DNA of 64,000 nucleotides from Pseudoalteromonas undina (GCF_000238275.3 NZ_AHCF03000003.1:1364001-1428000); one strand, 5' to 3'. Positions 45,857 through 56,759 are shown, numbered from the stretch's first letter. Notes: a model not told the origin generated them from the sequence alone. Made by a program: numbers and translations.

Positions 45857-48556
45857 TTATTCTGAAGGAGGATTATCATCCGCTACTTCATCTATAACCG
45901 TATCTACTGTTTCAACGTCTTCGATGTCAATCAAGTCACTTTCAGTCACTTCAATCTCTTCTATACGTTGTAAACCAACTACTTGCTCTTCGTCAATAGT
46001 TCTGATCAAAATAACACCTTGGGTGTTACGTCCAACCGTAGAAACTTCATTAACGCGAGTACGTACTAAGGTACCACGATTCGAAATAATCATTATTTCG
46101 TCGTTGTCATCAACTTGTACAGCACCAACAACGGCACCATTACGCTCACTCACCTTAATTGATACAACACCTTGTGTTGCACGACTCTTAGATGGGTAGT
46201 CTTCAAGTTGAGTACGCTTACCGTAACCATTTTCTGTCACTGTTAATATTGCACCGTCATTCTTTGGTACAATCAGTGATACAACACGTTGATCGTCTGG
46301 CATCTTAATACCACGAACACCCGTTGCAGTACGACCCATAGGACGTACACCTTTGAAGCGAATCGCAGGCTTACCTTCTTCATCAAGAACAGGGTTACCA
46401 TTTTCATCAACTACCGTGGTTTCTTCAGCTTCTTTAAAGCGTACAACTTTACCCGCATCAGTGAACAACATAATTTCGTTGCTACCATCGGTAATATCAA
46501 CACCAATTAAGCTATCACCTTCGTTTAAGTTAACGGCAATAATACCGCTTGCACGTTGACGGCTGTAGGCCGTTAATGGTGTTTTCTTAACCGTACCAAA
46601 TGCTGTAGCCATAAAGATGTATTTATCATCTTCATAATCACGTACAGGTAAGATAGCTGTAATACGTTCATCTGCTTCAAGTGGTAATAAGTTAACAATT
46701 GGCTTACCGCGCGCTGCGCGACTTGCAAGTGGTAACTGGTACACTTTAAGCCAGTATAATCGACCCGCAGTAGAGAAACATAAAATAGTATCGTGGGTAT
46801 TGGCAACAAGTAGACGTTCAATGAAATCTTCATCTTTCATCTTAGTTGCTGACTTGCCTTTACCACCACGACGCTGCGCTTCGTAATCACTTAACGCTTG
46901 ATACTTAACGTATCCTTCGTGTGACAAGGTTACAACCACGTTCTCTTCGTTAATTAGGTCTTCAAGGCTAATATCGTGTGCAGCGGCATTAATTTCAGTG
47001 CGGCGCTCATCACCATATTGCTCTTTAATTTCAACTAACTCATCACGAATAACTTCCATTAAACGTTCCGGACTTGCCAAAATGAATAATAGTTCAGCAA
47101 TTAGGTCGAGTAACGATTGGTATTCAGTAAGAATTTTTTCGTGTTCAAGACCCGTTAGTTTGTGTAAACGTAGGTCTAAAATTGCTTGAGCTTGTTGCTC
47201 AGAAATATAGTACTGACCATCACGAATACCCAGCTCGCTTGCTAACCAATCTGGGCGTGCAACATTGTCTTCACCCGCTTTATCAAGCATGGCTTTAACA
47301 TTACCTAATTCCCAAGGACGCGCTGTTAGTGCAACTTTTGCTTCAGCAGGTGTTGGTGACTTACGAATAAGTTCGATAATTGGGTCAATGTTTGCCAGTG
47401 CAATCGCTAAACCTTCTAGCGTATGCGCACGGTCACGGGCTTTGCGTAAATCAAATACCGTACGACGAGTAACAACTTCACGGCGGTGAATAATAAACTC
47501 TTCAAGCATTTCTTTTAAGTTGAAACACTTAGGCTGGTTATTAATTAACGCAACCATATTCATACCAAACACAGTTTGTAACTGAGTTTGTGAATAAAGG
47601 TTGTTCAAAATAACTTCACCTACGTCACCACGTTTGATCTCAATAACGATACGCATACCGTCTTTATCTGATTCATCACGTAATGCGCTGATCCCTTCAA
47701 TTTTTTTATCTTTAACTAGCTCAGCGATTTTTTCAATCAAACGGGCTTTGTTAACTTGGTAAGGGATTTCATGAACAATAATCGTTTCACGGCCAGTTTT
47801 CTCATCAGTTTCGATGTCAGCACGCGCACGCATGTACACTTTACCACGGCCGGTTTGATAGGCTTGTTCAATGCCTTTTTTACCGTTAATAATCGCCGCA
47901 GTTGGGAAATCAGGCCCTGGGATGTAATCCATTAACTCAGTAATAGTTAATTCAGGGTTTTGAATAAGCGCTAAACAGCCATTCACTACTTCTGTTAAGT
48001 TGTGTGGCGGGATATTTGTCGCCATACCAACAGCAATACCTGACGAACCATTAACTAACAGGTTAGGTATTTTAGTCGGTAACACATCAGGAATTTGTTC
48101 TGTGCCGTCGTAGTTAGGCACAAAATCAACCGTTTCTTTTTCAAGATCGGCTAATAATTCGTGCGACATTTTTGCCATACGTACTTCTGTATAACGCATT
48201 GCCGCTGCTGAATCACCATCAACCGAACCAAAGTTACCCTGACCATCAACTAGCATATAACGTAGTGAGAATGGCTGAGCCATACGTACGATGGTGTCAT
48301 AAACTGCACTGTCGCCGTGTGGGTGGTATTTACCGATTACATCACCGACCACACGGGCCGATTTTTTGTAAGGCTTGTTCCAGTCATTACTAAGCTCGTT
48401 CATTGCAAACAAAACGCGGCGGTGAACAGGTTTTAAACCGTCACGTACGTCTGGTAATGCACGTCCTACAATTACACTCATGGCGTAATCTAAGTAGGAG
48501 TTTTTTAACTCGTCTTCAATATTGACTGGCAGAATTTCATTGGCGAGATCAGTCAT
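45857..48556 (-). CDS. gyrA: DNA gyrase subunit A
   Basis: An 899-residue type II topoisomerase subunit. The winged-helix/tower breakage-reunion domain is N-terminal, with the catalytic tyrosine in MRYTEVRM; the C-terminal beta-pinwheel (about 535-850) has the GyrA-box-like QRRGGKGK near 560. The quinolone-resistance region reads [10 protein letters not shown], with Ser83 and Asp87, the susceptible type. The last 40 residues are very acidic. It is divergent from ubiG. Confidence 0.98.
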   Translation of the reverse strand: MTDLANEILPVNIEDELKNSYLDYAMSVIVGRALPDVRDGLKPVHRRVLFAMNELSNDWNKPYKKSARVVGDVIGKYHPHGDSAVYDTIVRMAQPFSLRYMLVDGQGNFGSVDGDSAAAMRYTEVRMAKMSHELLADLEKETVDFVPNYDGTEQIPDVLPTKIPNLLVNGSSGIAVGMATNIPPHNLTEVVNGCLALIQNPELTITELMDYIPGPDFPTAAIINGKKGIEQAYQTGRGKVYMRARADIETDEKTGRETIIVHEIPYQVNKARLIEKIAELVKDKKIEGISALRDESDKDGMRIVIEIKRGDVGEVILNNLYSQTQLQTVFGMNMVALINNQPKCFNLKEMLEEFIIHRREVVTRRTVFDLRKARDRAHTLEGLAIALANIDPIIELIRKSPTPAEAKVALTARPWELGNVKAMLDKAGEDNVARPDWLASELGIRDGQYYISEQQAQAILDLRLHKLTGLEHEKILTEYQSLLDLIAELLFILASPERLMEVIRDELVEIKEQYGDERRTEINAAAHDISLEDLINEENVVVTLSHEGYVKYQALSDYEAQRRGGKGKSATKMKDEDFIERLLVANTHDTILCFSTAGRLYWLKVYQLPLASRAARGKPIVNLLPLEADERITAILPVRDYEDDKYIFMATAFGTVKKTPLTAYSRQRASGIIAVNLNEGDSLIGVDITDGSNEIMLFTDAGKVVRFKEAEETTVVDENGNPVLDEEGKPAIRFKGVRPMGRTATGVRGIKMPDDQRVVSLIVPKNDGAILTVTENGYGKRTQLEDYPSKSRATQGVVSIKVSERNGAVVGAVQVDDNDEIMIISNRGTLVRTRVNEVSTVGRNTQGVILIRTIDEEQVVGLQRIEEIEVTESDLIDIEDVETVDTVIDEVADDNPPSE

Positions 48557-48734
48557 TTGATATCACATTCCTTCAGTATCAGCTCTTAACAACCCATTAT
48601 TAGGTATTAAGAGTGTTTGTTATTATTTCTAAGCAACCATGCTATCACAATTAATTTTAATTTACAGGCGCAAAACTTTGCGATTTATCAATTTAGCCCT
48701 ATATAATGGCCTCAGATTGACGAGGAAGTATTTT

Positions 48735-49448
48735 ATGACCGAACATCAAAATGTAGATAACGCAGAAATAGCAAAGTTTGAAGCCATCGCAGAGCGTTGG
48801 TGGGATTTAGAAGGCGAATTTAAGCCGCTTCACGAAATTAATCCATTACGATTAGATTTCATCGCAGACAAAACTAAAGGATTATTTGACAAAGAAACCC
48901 TCGATGTAGGATGTGGCGGCGGTATTTTAAGTCACAGCATGGCGCGAATGGGTGCAAAGGTAACAGGTATCGATATGGGGCAAGAGCCTTTAACTGTCGC
49001 TAAGTTACACAGTTTAGAAACAAGTGTACCCGTTGAATATATAAAAGTACCTGCTGAACAATTTGCTGATGAGCACCCTGAGCGCTTTGATGTGATTACT
49101 TGTATGGAAATGTTAGAACATGTCCCCGACCCTGCTTCTATTATCCATGCAGTCGCTAAATTAGCAAAACCTGGGGCCGATGTATTCTTCTCCACCCTTA
49201 ATAAAACCCCTAAAGCTTACTTATACGCTATTGTCGGCGCAGAAAAACTGTTAAAAATGGTGCCAGAAGGTACCCACGACCATAAAAAGTTCATTAAACC
49301 TGCGCAATTAATTGCATGGGCAGAACAAGCAGGGTTAAAGGTACGTGCTAGTGCAGGATTAAGTTACAACCCACTCTCAAAGCAATATACGGTTAATGAT
49401 GATGTTAGCGTAAATTATATGCTGCACTTTGAGAAGTTAGCGCAATGA
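48735..49448 (+). CDS. ubiG: Ubiquinone biosynthesis O-methyltransferase
   Basis: A 237-residue SAM-dependent methyltransferase that performs both O-methylations of ubiquinone synthesis. The SAM motif [11 protein letters not shown] is at about 53-63, and [13 protein letters not shown] follows. The frame opens at 48639, but the ATG at 48735 has GAGGAAG upstream and begins the usual MTEHQNVD. It diverges from gyrA as in E. coli. Its stop overlaps the start of the HAD phosphatase gene by 4 bp. Confidence 0.95.
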   Translation: MTEHQNVDNAEIAKFEAIAERWWDLEGEFKPLHEINPLRLDFIADKTKGLFDKETLDVGCGGGILSHSMARMGAKVTGIDMGQEPLTVAKLHSLETSVPVEYIKVPAEQFADEHPERFDVITCMEMLEHVPDPASIIHAVAKLAKPGADVFFSTLNKTPKAYLYAIVGAEKLLKMVPEGTHDHKKFIKPAQLIAWAEQAGLKVRASAGLSYNPLSKQYTVNDDVSVNYMLHFEKLAQ

Positions 49449-50125
49449 CAAGCTCGCAAACAGCTACTAGCCCAATTGAATATCAAGCATTGCTATTTGA
49501 CTTAGATGGCACTTTACTTGATACCGCTGATGATTTAGGCGCTGCACTTAATAGTGTGCTGCATAATCACCAACAACCACAAGTGGGCAGTGATATATAT
49601 CGACCCGCTGCTTCAAATGGCGCAGCAGCATTACTTGCTGCTGGTTTTAAAGAAGGCTGGGGGCAACAATCGCAAGAGCAACTTTTAGCAGAGCTAGTTG
49701 CATACTACGCTGCCAATATTGCCACCCATACCCAATGCTTTGTTGGTATAGAACAGCTACTCATTGCCCTTGATAATAAAGGGATCCCGTGGGGCATTAT
49801 GACAAATAAGCCTGGCTTTTTAACCGATCCTTTAGTCAAGGCGATTCCTGCATTAAAAAATGCGCAAATTGTGATAAGTGGTGATACCTTAGCTGAGTCT
49901 AAGCCCTCACCCCTTCCTTTATTACATTGTGCTGAGCAAATGAGTGTTGATCCTTCGCGCTGCCTATATATAGGTGATGCGCTGCGAGATATACAAGCAG
50001 GTAAAGCAGCGAATATGCACACCGCTACCGCACTGTGGGGATATGTACCGAGTGTGGACGAGGCATTGGCTTGGAATGCAGATTTTAATTGGCATAGCCC
50101 TATAGATGCTTTTAACCACATATAG
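49445..50125 (+). CDS. HAD-family phosphatase (Gph/MupP-like)
   Basis: A 226-residue hydrolase. [12 protein letters not shown] gives the nucleophile and acid aspartates, TNKP is motif II, and [11 protein letters not shown] with [11 protein letters not shown] completes the site. Candidates are phosphoglycolate phosphatase (Gph) and N-acetylmuramate 6-phosphate phosphatase (MupP); the latter is, as I recall, encoded directly after ubiG in Pseudomonas. The 4-bp overlap with ubiG shows co-transcription. The substrate is not decided by sequence. Confidence 0.85.
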   Translation: MTSSQTATSPIEYQALLFDLDGTLLDTADDLGAALNSVLHNHQQPQVGSDIYRPAASNGAAALLAAGFKEGWGQQSQEQLLAELVAYYAANIATHTQCFVGIEQLLIALDNKGIPWGIMTNKPGFLTDPLVKAIPALKNAQIVISGDTLAESKPSPLPLLHCAEQMSVDPSRCLYIGDALRDIQAGKAANMHTATALWGYVPSVDEALAWNADFNWHSPIDAFNHI

Positions 50126-50319
50126 TGCCACACCAATTAATAAACACTACATGTTGTGATTGTGTTAGTTTTTACGCAAAGCTTGATGATAAAAAAAGCA
50201 GACAAAATTTATTTTTAAAAAGCGTAAATTTAATCTTTCCTTAGTTGATTTTTACAAATTTCAACTTAACCGAATGATCAAAGGTTAATGCCTACTAACA
50301 CAATTACGTTATCCCAACG

Positions 50320-50328
50320 TTATCCACA
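50320..50328 (+). promoter_or_regulatory. DnaA box upstream of nrdA
   Basis: TTATCCACA is an exact match to the consensus TTATNCACA. A near match TTATCCCAA lies at 50309-50317. E. coli nrdA also has DnaA boxes, tying dNTP supply to replication. Confidence 0.65.
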
Positions 50329-50365
50329 ATCAGAGCGGTTTCTGTCCCTTGCAAAAGATCACAGA

Positions 50366-50381
50366 CCACACTATCTTGTGA
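50366..50381. promoter_or_regulatory. NrdR box 1 upstream of nrdA
   Basis: CCACACTATCTTGTGA matches the NrdR consensus acaCwAtATaTwGtgt at about 12 of 16 positions. Confidence 0.7.
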
Positions 50382-50396
50382 TCTCTAATTTGAACA

Positions 50397-50412
50397 ACAC
50401 CAGATATTGTGG
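50397..50412. promoter_or_regulatory. NrdR box 2 upstream of nrdA
   Basis: ACACCAGATATTGTGG matches the NrdR consensus at about 13 of 16 positions. It starts exactly 31 bp after box 1, the three-turn spacing known for paired NrdR sites, which strongly supports both. Confidence 0.75.
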
Positions 50413-50535
50413 CTAAATGTTATTCAATTAAATTTACCTATGCGGTAGAAATAACAATAAAAGAATAGGCACTGGGCGTTTTGAGTGCACTCATTGGTCA
50501 AAAATATTTAATTCCCAAGGAATACAGGCAAAACT

Positions 50536-52818
50536 ATGAACCAACAGTTATCTGTAAGCAAACGTGACGGCCGTAAAGAGCCACTTGATCTAGACAAGAT
50601 CCATCGCGTTATTGAATGGGCCGCCGAAGGTTTAAACAACGTTTCGGTTTCACAAGTTGAACTTAAATCACATATTCAATTTTATGACGGTATTCGTACT
50701 AAAGATATTCATGAGACGATTATCAAAGCCGCTGCGGATCAGATCTCAAAAGAATCACCTGATTATCAGTATCTTGCTGCTCGTTTAGCTGTATTCCATT
50801 TACGTAAAAAAGCGTATGGCCAATTTGAGCCACCGCGTCTTTTTGACCACGTTACTAACATGGTTGAACAAAAACGCTACGACGCCCATTTGCTTGTTGA
50901 TTACACAGAGCAAGAACTTGATGAACTAGATACTTACTTAGATCATTCACGCGATCTTAACTTTAGCTACGCAGCAGTAAAGCAGCTTGAAGGTAAATAC
51001 TTAGTACAAAACCGTGTAACCGGTGAAATTTACGAAAGCGCGCAGTTTTTATATATATTAGTAGCAGCAAGCTTATTCTCAGATTATCCACGTGAAACGC
51101 GTATTGATTACATCAAACGTTTTTACGATGCGGTTTCACTATTTAAAATTTCTTTACCTACACCAATTATGTCGGGTGTGCGTACGCCAACGCGTCAGTT
51201 TAGCTCATGTGTACTGATTGAGTGTGGCGACAGCTTAGATTCAATTAATGCGACTTCATCAGCCATTGTTAAATACGTTTCTCAACGTGCTGGTATTGGT
51301 ATAAATGCCGGACGTATTCGTGCATTAGGTAGCCCTATTCGTAACGGCGAAGCGTACCACACAGGCTGTATTCCGTTTTATAAGCACTTTCAAACAGCGG
51401 TTAAAAGCTGTTCGCAAGGCGGTGTACGTGGCGGTGCAGCTACTTTATTCTACCCGCTTTGGCACTTAGAAGTAGAAAATCTGCTGGTACTTAAAAATAA
51501 CCGTGGTGTTGATGATAACCGCGTACGTCATCTAGATTATGGTGTGCAGTTTAATAAACTAATGTATTCTCGTTTAATTAAAGACGATTACATTACCTTA
51601 TTTAGCCCTTCAGACGTGCCGGGCCTTTACGATGCATTCTTTGAAGATCAAGATGAATTTGATGCACTTTATGTAAAATATGAGCAAGACGAGTCAATTC
51701 GTAAAAAACGCATTAAAGCCATTGAACTGTTTTCTATGTTTGCTCAAGAACGTGCCAGCACCGGTCGTATTTACTTGCAGAACGTTGACCACTGTAATAC
51801 ACACAGTCCGTTTATCTCAAAAGTGGCGCCTATACGTCAATCTAACTTATGTTTAGAAATTGCGTTACCGACTAAGCCTCTTAGCAACGTGAATGACGAA
51901 GAAGGTGAAATTGCACTTTGTACATTATCTGCGTTTAACTTAGGTGCCATTGAGTCTTTAGATGAACTAGAAGAGTTAGCTGAGCTTGCAGTACGTGCAC
52001 TTGATAACCTACTTGATTTCCAAGACTACCCTGTACCTGCAGCTAAAAATGCCACTATGGGGCGTCGTACGCTAGGCATAGGTGTTATTAACTACGCCTA
52101 TTACTTAGCTAAAAACGGTAAGCGTTATTCAGATGGCAGCGCAAATGCACTCACGCACAAAACGTTTGAAGCAATTCAGTACTACCTAATGAAGGCATCT
52201 AACGAACTTGCTAAAGAGCGTGGAGCATGTCCTAAATTTAACGAAACTACATACTCGCAAGGTATTATGCCAACCGATACGTACAAACGTGATTTAGACA
52301 AAATTTGTGATGAACCACTGCATCTTGATTGGGATACATTACGTGCCAGCATTAAAGAGCATGGTATGCGTAACTCCACGCTGAGCGCATTAATGCCATC
52401 AGAAACGTCATCGCAAATCTCAAATGCAACTAATGGCATCGAGCCACCGCGTGGTCACATTAGTGTTAAAGCAAGTAAAGACGGTATTTTAAAGCAAGTT
52501 GTTCCTGACTACGAACGCCTTAAAGATAACTACGAATTACTGTGGGATATTCCATCAAACGATGGTTACTTACAATTAGTAGGCATAATGCAGAAATTTA
52601 TCGACCAAACAATTTCAGCAAATACTAATTATGATCCAAATAGATACGAAGGCGGTAGAGTACCTATGAAAGTCTTATTAAAAGACTTACTTGGTGCATA
52701 CAAACTAGGTGTTAAAACACTTTACTACCATAATACCCGCGATGGCGCATCAGATGCTCAAGAAGACACTCCAGAAGTGGAAGATGATGATTGTGCAGGC
52801 GGCGCGTGTAAAATTTAA
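50536..52818 (+). CDS. nrdA: Ribonucleoside-diphosphate reductase class Ia, alpha subunit
   Basis: A 760-residue catalytic subunit, about the length of E. coli NrdA (761). The N-terminal ATP-cone (about 1-90, VSKRDGRKEPLDLDKIHRVI) indicates allosteric on/off control by dATP. Active-site cysteines lie in FSSCVLIE, NLCLE (with its Glu) and ALCTLSAFN. The C-terminal CAGGACKI carries the redox cysteine pair that is rereduced by thioredoxin or glutaredoxin. It is the first gene of nrdAB-yfaE. Confidence 0.98.
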   Translation: MNQQLSVSKRDGRKEPLDLDKIHRVIEWAAEGLNNVSVSQVELKSHIQFYDGIRTKDIHETIIKAAADQISKESPDYQYLAARLAVFHLRKKAYGQFEPPRLFDHVTNMVEQKRYDAHLLVDYTEQELDELDTYLDHSRDLNFSYAAVKQLEGKYLVQNRVTGEIYESAQFLYILVAASLFSDYPRETRIDYIKRFYDAVSLFKISLPTPIMSGVRTPTRQFSSCVLIECGDSLDSINATSSAIVKYVSQRAGIGINAGRIRALGSPIRNGEAYHTGCIPFYKHFQTAVKSCSQGGVRGGAATLFYPLWHLEVENLLVLKNNRGVDDNRVRHLDYGVQFNKLMYSRLIKDDYITLFSPSDVPGLYDAFFEDQDEFDALYVKYEQDESIRKKRIKAIELFSMFAQERASTGRIYLQNVDHCNTHSPFISKVAPIRQSNLCLEIALPTKPLSNVNDEEGEIALCTLSAFNLGAIESLDELEELAELAVRALDNLLDFQDYPVPAAKNATMGRRTLGIGVINYAYYLAKNGKRYSDGSANALTHKTFEAIQYYLMKASNELAKERGACPKFNETTYSQGIMPTDTYKRDLDKICDEPLHLDWDTLRASIKEHGMRNSTLSALMPSETSSQISNATNGIEPPRGHISVKASKDGILKQVVPDYERLKDNYELLWDIPSNDGYLQLVGIMQKFIDQTISANTNYDPNRYEGGRVPMKVLLKDLLGAYKLGVKTLYYHNTRDGASDAQEDTPEVEDDDCAGGACKI

Positions 52819-52829
52819 TAGTTAAACTT

Positions 52830-52853
52830 AAAGCGGGCGCCTTGCCCGCTTTG
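52830..52853 (+). terminator. Hairpin between nrdA and nrdB
   Basis: AAAGCGGGC (52830-52838) pairs with GCCCGCTTT (52844-52852). Only three T follow, so it is likely an attenuator or processing hairpin rather than a full terminator, setting the A:B ratio. Confidence 0.5.
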
Positions 52854-52891
52854 TCCTGATAGTCTTAGTGATAGTTTTTTGAGTGATAAAC

Positions 52892-54022
52892 ATGTCTTAT
52901 ACTACTTTTAGCAGAAATCATAATAACCAAATGCAAGAGCCAATGTTTTTTGGTCAAACCGTTAACGTGTCACGTTACGATCAACAAAAATACCCTATTT
53001 TTGAAAAACTAATTGAAAAACAATTGTCTTTCTTTTGGCGACCTGAAGAAGTTGATGTAAGTAAAGACCGTTTAGACTTTCAAGCGCTTCCCGAACACGA
53101 AAAGCATATATTTTTAAGCAACTTAAAATACCAAACGTTGCTTGATAGTGTTCAAGGCCGCTCACCTAACGTAGCATTACTTCCTATCGTATCAATTCCT
53201 GAACTAGAAACATGGATTGAGACATGGGCGTTTAGTGAAACTATTCATAGTCGTTCGTACACCCATATTATTCGTAACGTAACTCAAGCGCCTGAACTCA
53301 TTTTTGATGATATTGTTAGCAATGACAAAATTAGTGAGCGTGCCGATGCGGTAACTACTTATTATGATGACCTAATCAATTCTGTATCGCTTTACAACCT
53401 ATACGGTGAAGGCAAACACGAAATTAATGGCCAAACCGTGGTAGTTAATTTATTTGAGCTGAAAAAGAAATTGTACCTGGCAATGATGTCAGTGAACATT
53501 TTAGAAGCCATTCGCTTTTATGTGAGTTTTGCCTGTTCATTTGCGTTTGCCGAGCGTGAATTGATGGAAGGTAATGCTAAAATTATAAAGCTTATTGCCC
53601 GCGATGAAGCACTTCACCTTTCAGGTACTCAGCATATTTTAAATATCATGCAAGATGGCAAAGATGACCCTGAAATGGCGATTGTTGCCGCACAATGCCG
53701 TGAAGAAGCAATTAAGATGTTTGTTGAAGCCGCAGAGCAAGAAAAAGAATGGGCCGAGTACCTATTCAAAGATGGCTCGATGATTGGTTTGAATAAACAC
53801 ATTCTATGTCAGTACGTTGAATATATTACCAATGCGCGTATGACCGCGATTGGTCTGCCTGCACAGTTTGAAAACAACAGTAACCCTATTCCATGGATCA
53901 ACTCATGGTTAGTGTCGGATAACGTGCAAGTTGCTCCCCAAGAAGCCGAAATAAGCTCATACTTAGTTGGTCAGATTGATTCACAAGTAGATGCCGATGA
54001 ATTTGGTGACTTTGATTTATAA
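52892..54022 (+). CDS. nrdB: Ribonucleoside-diphosphate reductase class Ia, beta subunit
   Basis: A 376-residue di-iron radical subunit, the same length as E. coli NrdB. Iron ligands are visible at Asp85 (LLDS), Glu116 and His119 (SETIH), and in ERELMEG and ARDEALH. The tyrosyl radical residue is Tyr123 in HSRSYTH (Y122 in E. coli numbering without Met). The C-terminal tail for NrdA docking ends [12 protein letters not shown] in frame at 52883 also exists, but the ATG at 52892 gives the normal N-terminus. Its stop overlaps the yfaE start. Confidence 0.97.
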   Translation: MSYTTFSRNHNNQMQEPMFFGQTVNVSRYDQQKYPIFEKLIEKQLSFFWRPEEVDVSKDRLDFQALPEHEKHIFLSNLKYQTLLDSVQGRSPNVALLPIVSIPELETWIETWAFSETIHSRSYTHIIRNVTQAPELIFDDIVSNDKISERADAVTTYYDDLINSVSLYNLYGEGKHEINGQTVVVNLFELKKKLYLAMMSVNILEAIRFYVSFACSFAFAERELMEGNAKIIKLIARDEALHLSGTQHILNIMQDGKDDPEMAIVAAQCREEAIKMFVEAAEQEKEWAEYLFKDGSMIGLNKHILCQYVEYITNARMTAIGLPAQFENNSNPIPWINSWLVSDNVQVAPQEAEISSYLVGQIDSQVDADEFGDFDL

Positions 54023-54294
54023 TGACTGATAGAACGACTGCAAGTATCATGCTTGCAGATAACAGCCAGCGCATTGATTTTGCCGCTGGCTGCCCTTCTC
54101 TTTTACATTGCCTAGAATCGAATAAGATTGATGCCGCTTACCAATGCCGTGAGGGATATTGCGGTGCGTGTCGAGCAACACTTGTCTCTGGTGAAGTTAA
54201 TTATAATGAAGAGCCGTTAGCGTTTGTTCGCGATGGTGAAATACTCTTGTGTTGCTGCAAACCAAATGGTGATATCAGTATTAATTTAAAGTAA
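54022..54294 (+). CDS. yfaE: 2Fe-2S ferredoxin maintaining the NrdB cofactor
   Basis: A 90-residue plant-type ferredoxin. CREGYCGACR supplies three cluster cysteines, and LLCCC supplies the fourth. YfaE is known to help rebuild the di-iron/tyrosyl cofactor of NrdB. The ATG overlaps the nrdB stop (TAATG), so the three genes form one unit. Confidence 0.93.
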   Translation: MTDRTTASIMLADNSQRIDFAAGCPSLLHCLESNKIDAAYQCREGYCGACRATLVSGEVNYNEEPLAFVRDGEILLCCCKPNGDISINLK

Positions 54295-54344
54295 CTAACT
54301 CACATTAAGCGTATTTAACAGCACGAGAATAATATAAAACAGCT

Positions 54345-54390
54345 AGGTTTGTACCAAACCTGTTTGCCGTGTTTTTAAACTCAAACACGC
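54345..54390 (+). terminator. Possible terminator region of nrdAB-yfaE
   Basis: AGGTTTG/CAAACCT (54345-54361) and then CGTGTTT/AAACACG form two small hairpins. T-runs are short, so the call is weak. Confidence 0.35.
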
Positions 54391-54408
54391 CTACTAGTAC
54401 AGTGTTAT

Positions 54409-55005
54409 TTACTCTGAATATTCTGCAGGCACAAATCGGTAATGACCCGTAATTGTATACGCAAAAAGCATATCGCTCATTTCTGGTCCACGACCAATAT
54501 TATGCACAATAAGCTGGTTGCCGCTGCCCTGCGCTATTTCATTAACGACCATACCAATATGCGGTAAATTACCTGGCAGCATCCAAGTAACTATGTCACC
54601 GGCTTTATAATCCTCTGCATTAAGCGATTTAGTTAACACTTTTGCATGGCGCTCAAAGTAAACTTGTAAGTTAGGTACACGTCGATGGTCAATGTTTTTA
54701 TCTGGCTTGGTTAATCCCCAAATACGTTTGGAAGGATATACGCGAAAATTATCCTGCATGTCTTCATGTACTAATTTTTGCAAATCAATACCAAGCTGTC
54801 GGTACGACCTAATTAAAACATCGGTACACACACCAATATTAGCGGGCACATCACCACCTGGGTACTCAAGCTTATGATAGGCGCCATCGTAAGTTACTGG
54901 TTGTGTTGTTCTATGGATTAATGCATTAACGATATCATCATCAAAAGAGCTCGCCTGCACATGAAAAGCAAATAGGGCTAGTGGATAGAGAAAAAAACGT
55001 GACAT
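54409..55005 (-). CDS. Exported DUF1287 protein
   Basis: A 198-residue protein with a signal peptide (about 1-18). The mature part carries the DUF1287 pattern: GVCTDVLIRSYRQLGIDLQ, DKNIDHRRVPNL and PGNLPHIGMVVN. The Cys, His and Asp arrangement resembles NlpC/P60-like cysteine peptidases, so a cell-wall amidase role is conceivable but unproven. It is co-oriented with the small zincin-like gene 23 bp upstream. Confidence 0.82.
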   Translation of the reverse strand: MSRFFLYPLALFAFHVQASSFDDDIVNALIHRTTQPVTYDGAYHKLEYPGGDVPANIGVCTDVLIRSYRQLGIDLQKLVHEDMQDNFRVYPSKRIWGLTKPDKNIDHRRVPNLQVYFERHAKVLTKSLNAEDYKAGDIVTWMLPGNLPHIGMVVNEIAQGSGNQLIVHNIGRGPEMSDMLFAYTITGHYRFVPAEYSE

Positions 55006-55028
55006 ATAAATTCCTTTTATAATTTTAA

Positions 55029-55502
55029 CTAAAGCTGTTGAATAATATAATCAGGAATATTAAATTTATTTCCATTACTGGTATAGTGCGCATCAAGTTC
55101 ATAGGCCATTATTTCAAGTGGGGCATCATTGTAACCAAACGTTTGGATTTCATTGATGTAGCGCATTATAAAGGCGTGCACGCTGAGTTCACGCCATTGA
55201 ACTACATGAACAAGCTCATGAAAATGTACTCTTAAATTATGCACAGCGTTAGGTAATATATAATATGTATTTTTATAAGTTATTCCAGCTACATCCATAT
55301 CAATAAAATTGCTTAAACCAAGTTCACGTAAACCTGTAAAGTCAGGTTTAGGAATTTTATCAACAACTACATAAAATGCAGTTTTCAAAAATTCATTTGG
55401 GTAAAAGCCCTCAAACTCGCTAGCAAATTTTTCACAGCATATTCTTTGATTTGCATACTCGCTATTCGTTTTATCAATCCATTGTTCTATTTGCGCTAGC
55501 AT
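55029..55502 (-). CDS. Minimal HExxH (zincin-like) protein, function unknown
   Basis: A 157-residue protein without signal peptide or membrane segment. HFHELVHVVQW (93-103) contains HELVH, the zinc-binding HExxH motif, and PLEIMAYELDA (128-138) supplies a glutamate about 31 or 36 residues later (Glu130 or Glu135), as in gluzincins. I know no named family. It precedes the DUF1287 gene on the same strand. The substrate, if any, is unknown. Confidence 0.65.
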   Translation of the reverse strand: MLAQIEQWIDKTNSEYANQRICCEKFASEFEGFYPNEFLKTAFYVVVDKIPKPDFTGLRELGLSNFIDMDVAGITYKNTYYILPNAVHNLRVHFHELVHVVQWRELSVHAFIMRYINEIQTFGYNDAPLEIMAYELDAHYTSNGNKFNIPDYIIQQL

Positions 55503-55629
55503 TTTTTCTCCAAAAATTACTCGGTAAGTTATTTATAAATATTTTATGAAGTTGAACTTTATCTTCTTCATAAAAAAGCGCCAAGTGTAAACTACTGGCG
55601 CTGATTATTAATAATCACTATAAAGTTGC

Positions 55630-56055
55630 CTAACCTTCTTCTTCAACCAGTGACTCTAATAGTTCATGGATCTCTGACTTTAATTCTTTATCTTCAATTT
55701 TATTCGCACTGACTTTAGCATCTTGTAGGTTTTTAATCGCCGCTTCTTTGTCACCCAACTCAAGCTGTAAAGTAGCCATAGAAAATGCAACCGACGACAT
55801 ATGATCTTTGTTATTGATTTCAATCGACTTCTGTAATGCTTTTTCATAAGTCTCAATAGCGTCTTCTAGCTCTTCGGTAAAATCTGCTAAAGTTTCCCAC
55901 TGTACAGGGTGATCTTTAGCGGTATTTTCGTTTTCAATACAAATTGCTTTGAGCTCTGCATATAAAGATTCGAATTGTTTAGTATCATTCTTATTGGCAG
56001 CTGCCATCAGCTTTTCTGCTAAATCGTGAACCGCTTTGTATACTTTAGTATTCAT
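55630..56055 (-). CDS. Small TPR-like protein
   Basis: A 141-residue, all-helical acidic protein. Segments around 60-85 (EDAIETYEKALQKSIEINNK) and 90-125 (ATLQLELGDKEAAIKNLQDA) read as two tetratricopeptide repeats. No signal peptide. It probably acts as a protein-interaction adaptor; partner unknown. GTAGCGAG-type sequence gives a modest ribosome binding site. Confidence 0.7.
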   Translation of the reverse strand: MNTKVYKAVHDLAEKLMAAANKNDTKQFESLYAELKAICIENENTAKDHPVQWETLADFTEELEDAIETYEKALQKSIEINNKDHMSSVAFSMATLQLELGDKEAAIKNLQDAKVSANKIEDKELKSEIHELLESLVEEEG

Positions 56056-56262
56056 AATTACTCGCTACCTTAATTAATGCGCCTTTTTAATTTTTTACAG
56101 CGCTGTATCCGAAACATATGTCTTAATAGTACATTATTATTAAGCGCCGCGTTGTTACAAAAGTATAATAAGCAACAATAAACGCTGTTTAGTTTATTGA
56201 CGTGGATATTAGGGTGCTACACTTAATGCCTACTATAAAAAGCAACAGTTAATATCTACCCT

Positions 56263-56652
56263 ATGCAAAATTGCAATCAATGCGGTAAGTGCTGCACAAA
56301 ATACGGTGCGGCAGATTTAGATACTAATCAGGATGAAATTCAAATGTGGGCTTTATTCAACCCTGAAATATTTCAATACGTTAAAAACGATAAATTATGG
56401 TTTGACCCAACAACGGGTGAGCAATTAACGCAATGCCCATTTTTAGAGCTTGCCAATAAAGCATCTCCTGAAGAAAAAGATAAATATACTTGCAGTATTT
56501 ATCATGACCGACCCCAAGATTGCAGGCATTATCCAAGCTTAATTTCAGAAATGATAAACGATGAATGTGAAATGCTTGAACCAGTTGATAAGCAAAATCA
56601 TTTTAGAGCACAAAAAAAGTTAGACATACTGATGATAGACAGCCGCTCCTAA
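56263..56652 (+). CDS. YkgJ-family cysteine cluster protein
   Basis: A 129-residue protein. The N-terminal CNQCGKCC (4-11), a central CPFLE, and CSIYHDRPQDCRHYP near the end form the family's Cys/His cluster, which probably binds zinc or iron. Its role is not known. It stands alone, with a 150-bp promoter region of the TonB receptor behind it. Confidence 0.82.
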   Translation: MQNCNQCGKCCTKYGAADLDTNQDEIQMWALFNPEIFQYVKNDKLWFDPTTGEQLTQCPFLELANKASPEEKDKYTCSIYHDRPQDCRHYPSLISEMINDECEMLEPVDKQNHFRAQKKLDILMIDSRS

Positions 56653-56720
56653 ATTTAACTGTAATAATGCCGTGCTAAATTAAATTTATCGCTCTCTTGT
56701 GTTATTCAACGCAAATTTTA

Positions 56721-56738
56721 AAGTTATAGTATAACATT
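56721..56738. promoter_or_regulatory. Zur box 1 upstream of the TonB receptor
   Basis: The core GTTATAGTATAAC (56723-56735) is a perfect palindrome around one base within AAGTTATAGTATAACATT. It fits the gammaproteobacterial Zur consensus (TGTTATAnTATAACA) closely. Confidence 0.75.
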
Positions 56739-56759
56739 GTTGATAGCATAATTTTGTAG

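Noticed and set aside
46000..48556. Quinolone-resistance change in gyrA
   Set aside because: Ser83 and Asp87 are present, so the region reads as wild type.
52892..54022. Missing radical tyrosine in NrdB
   Set aside because: At first SLYNLYG seemed to align with the radical site, but the radical tyrosine lies in HSRSYTH four residues after the His ligand, and it is conserved.
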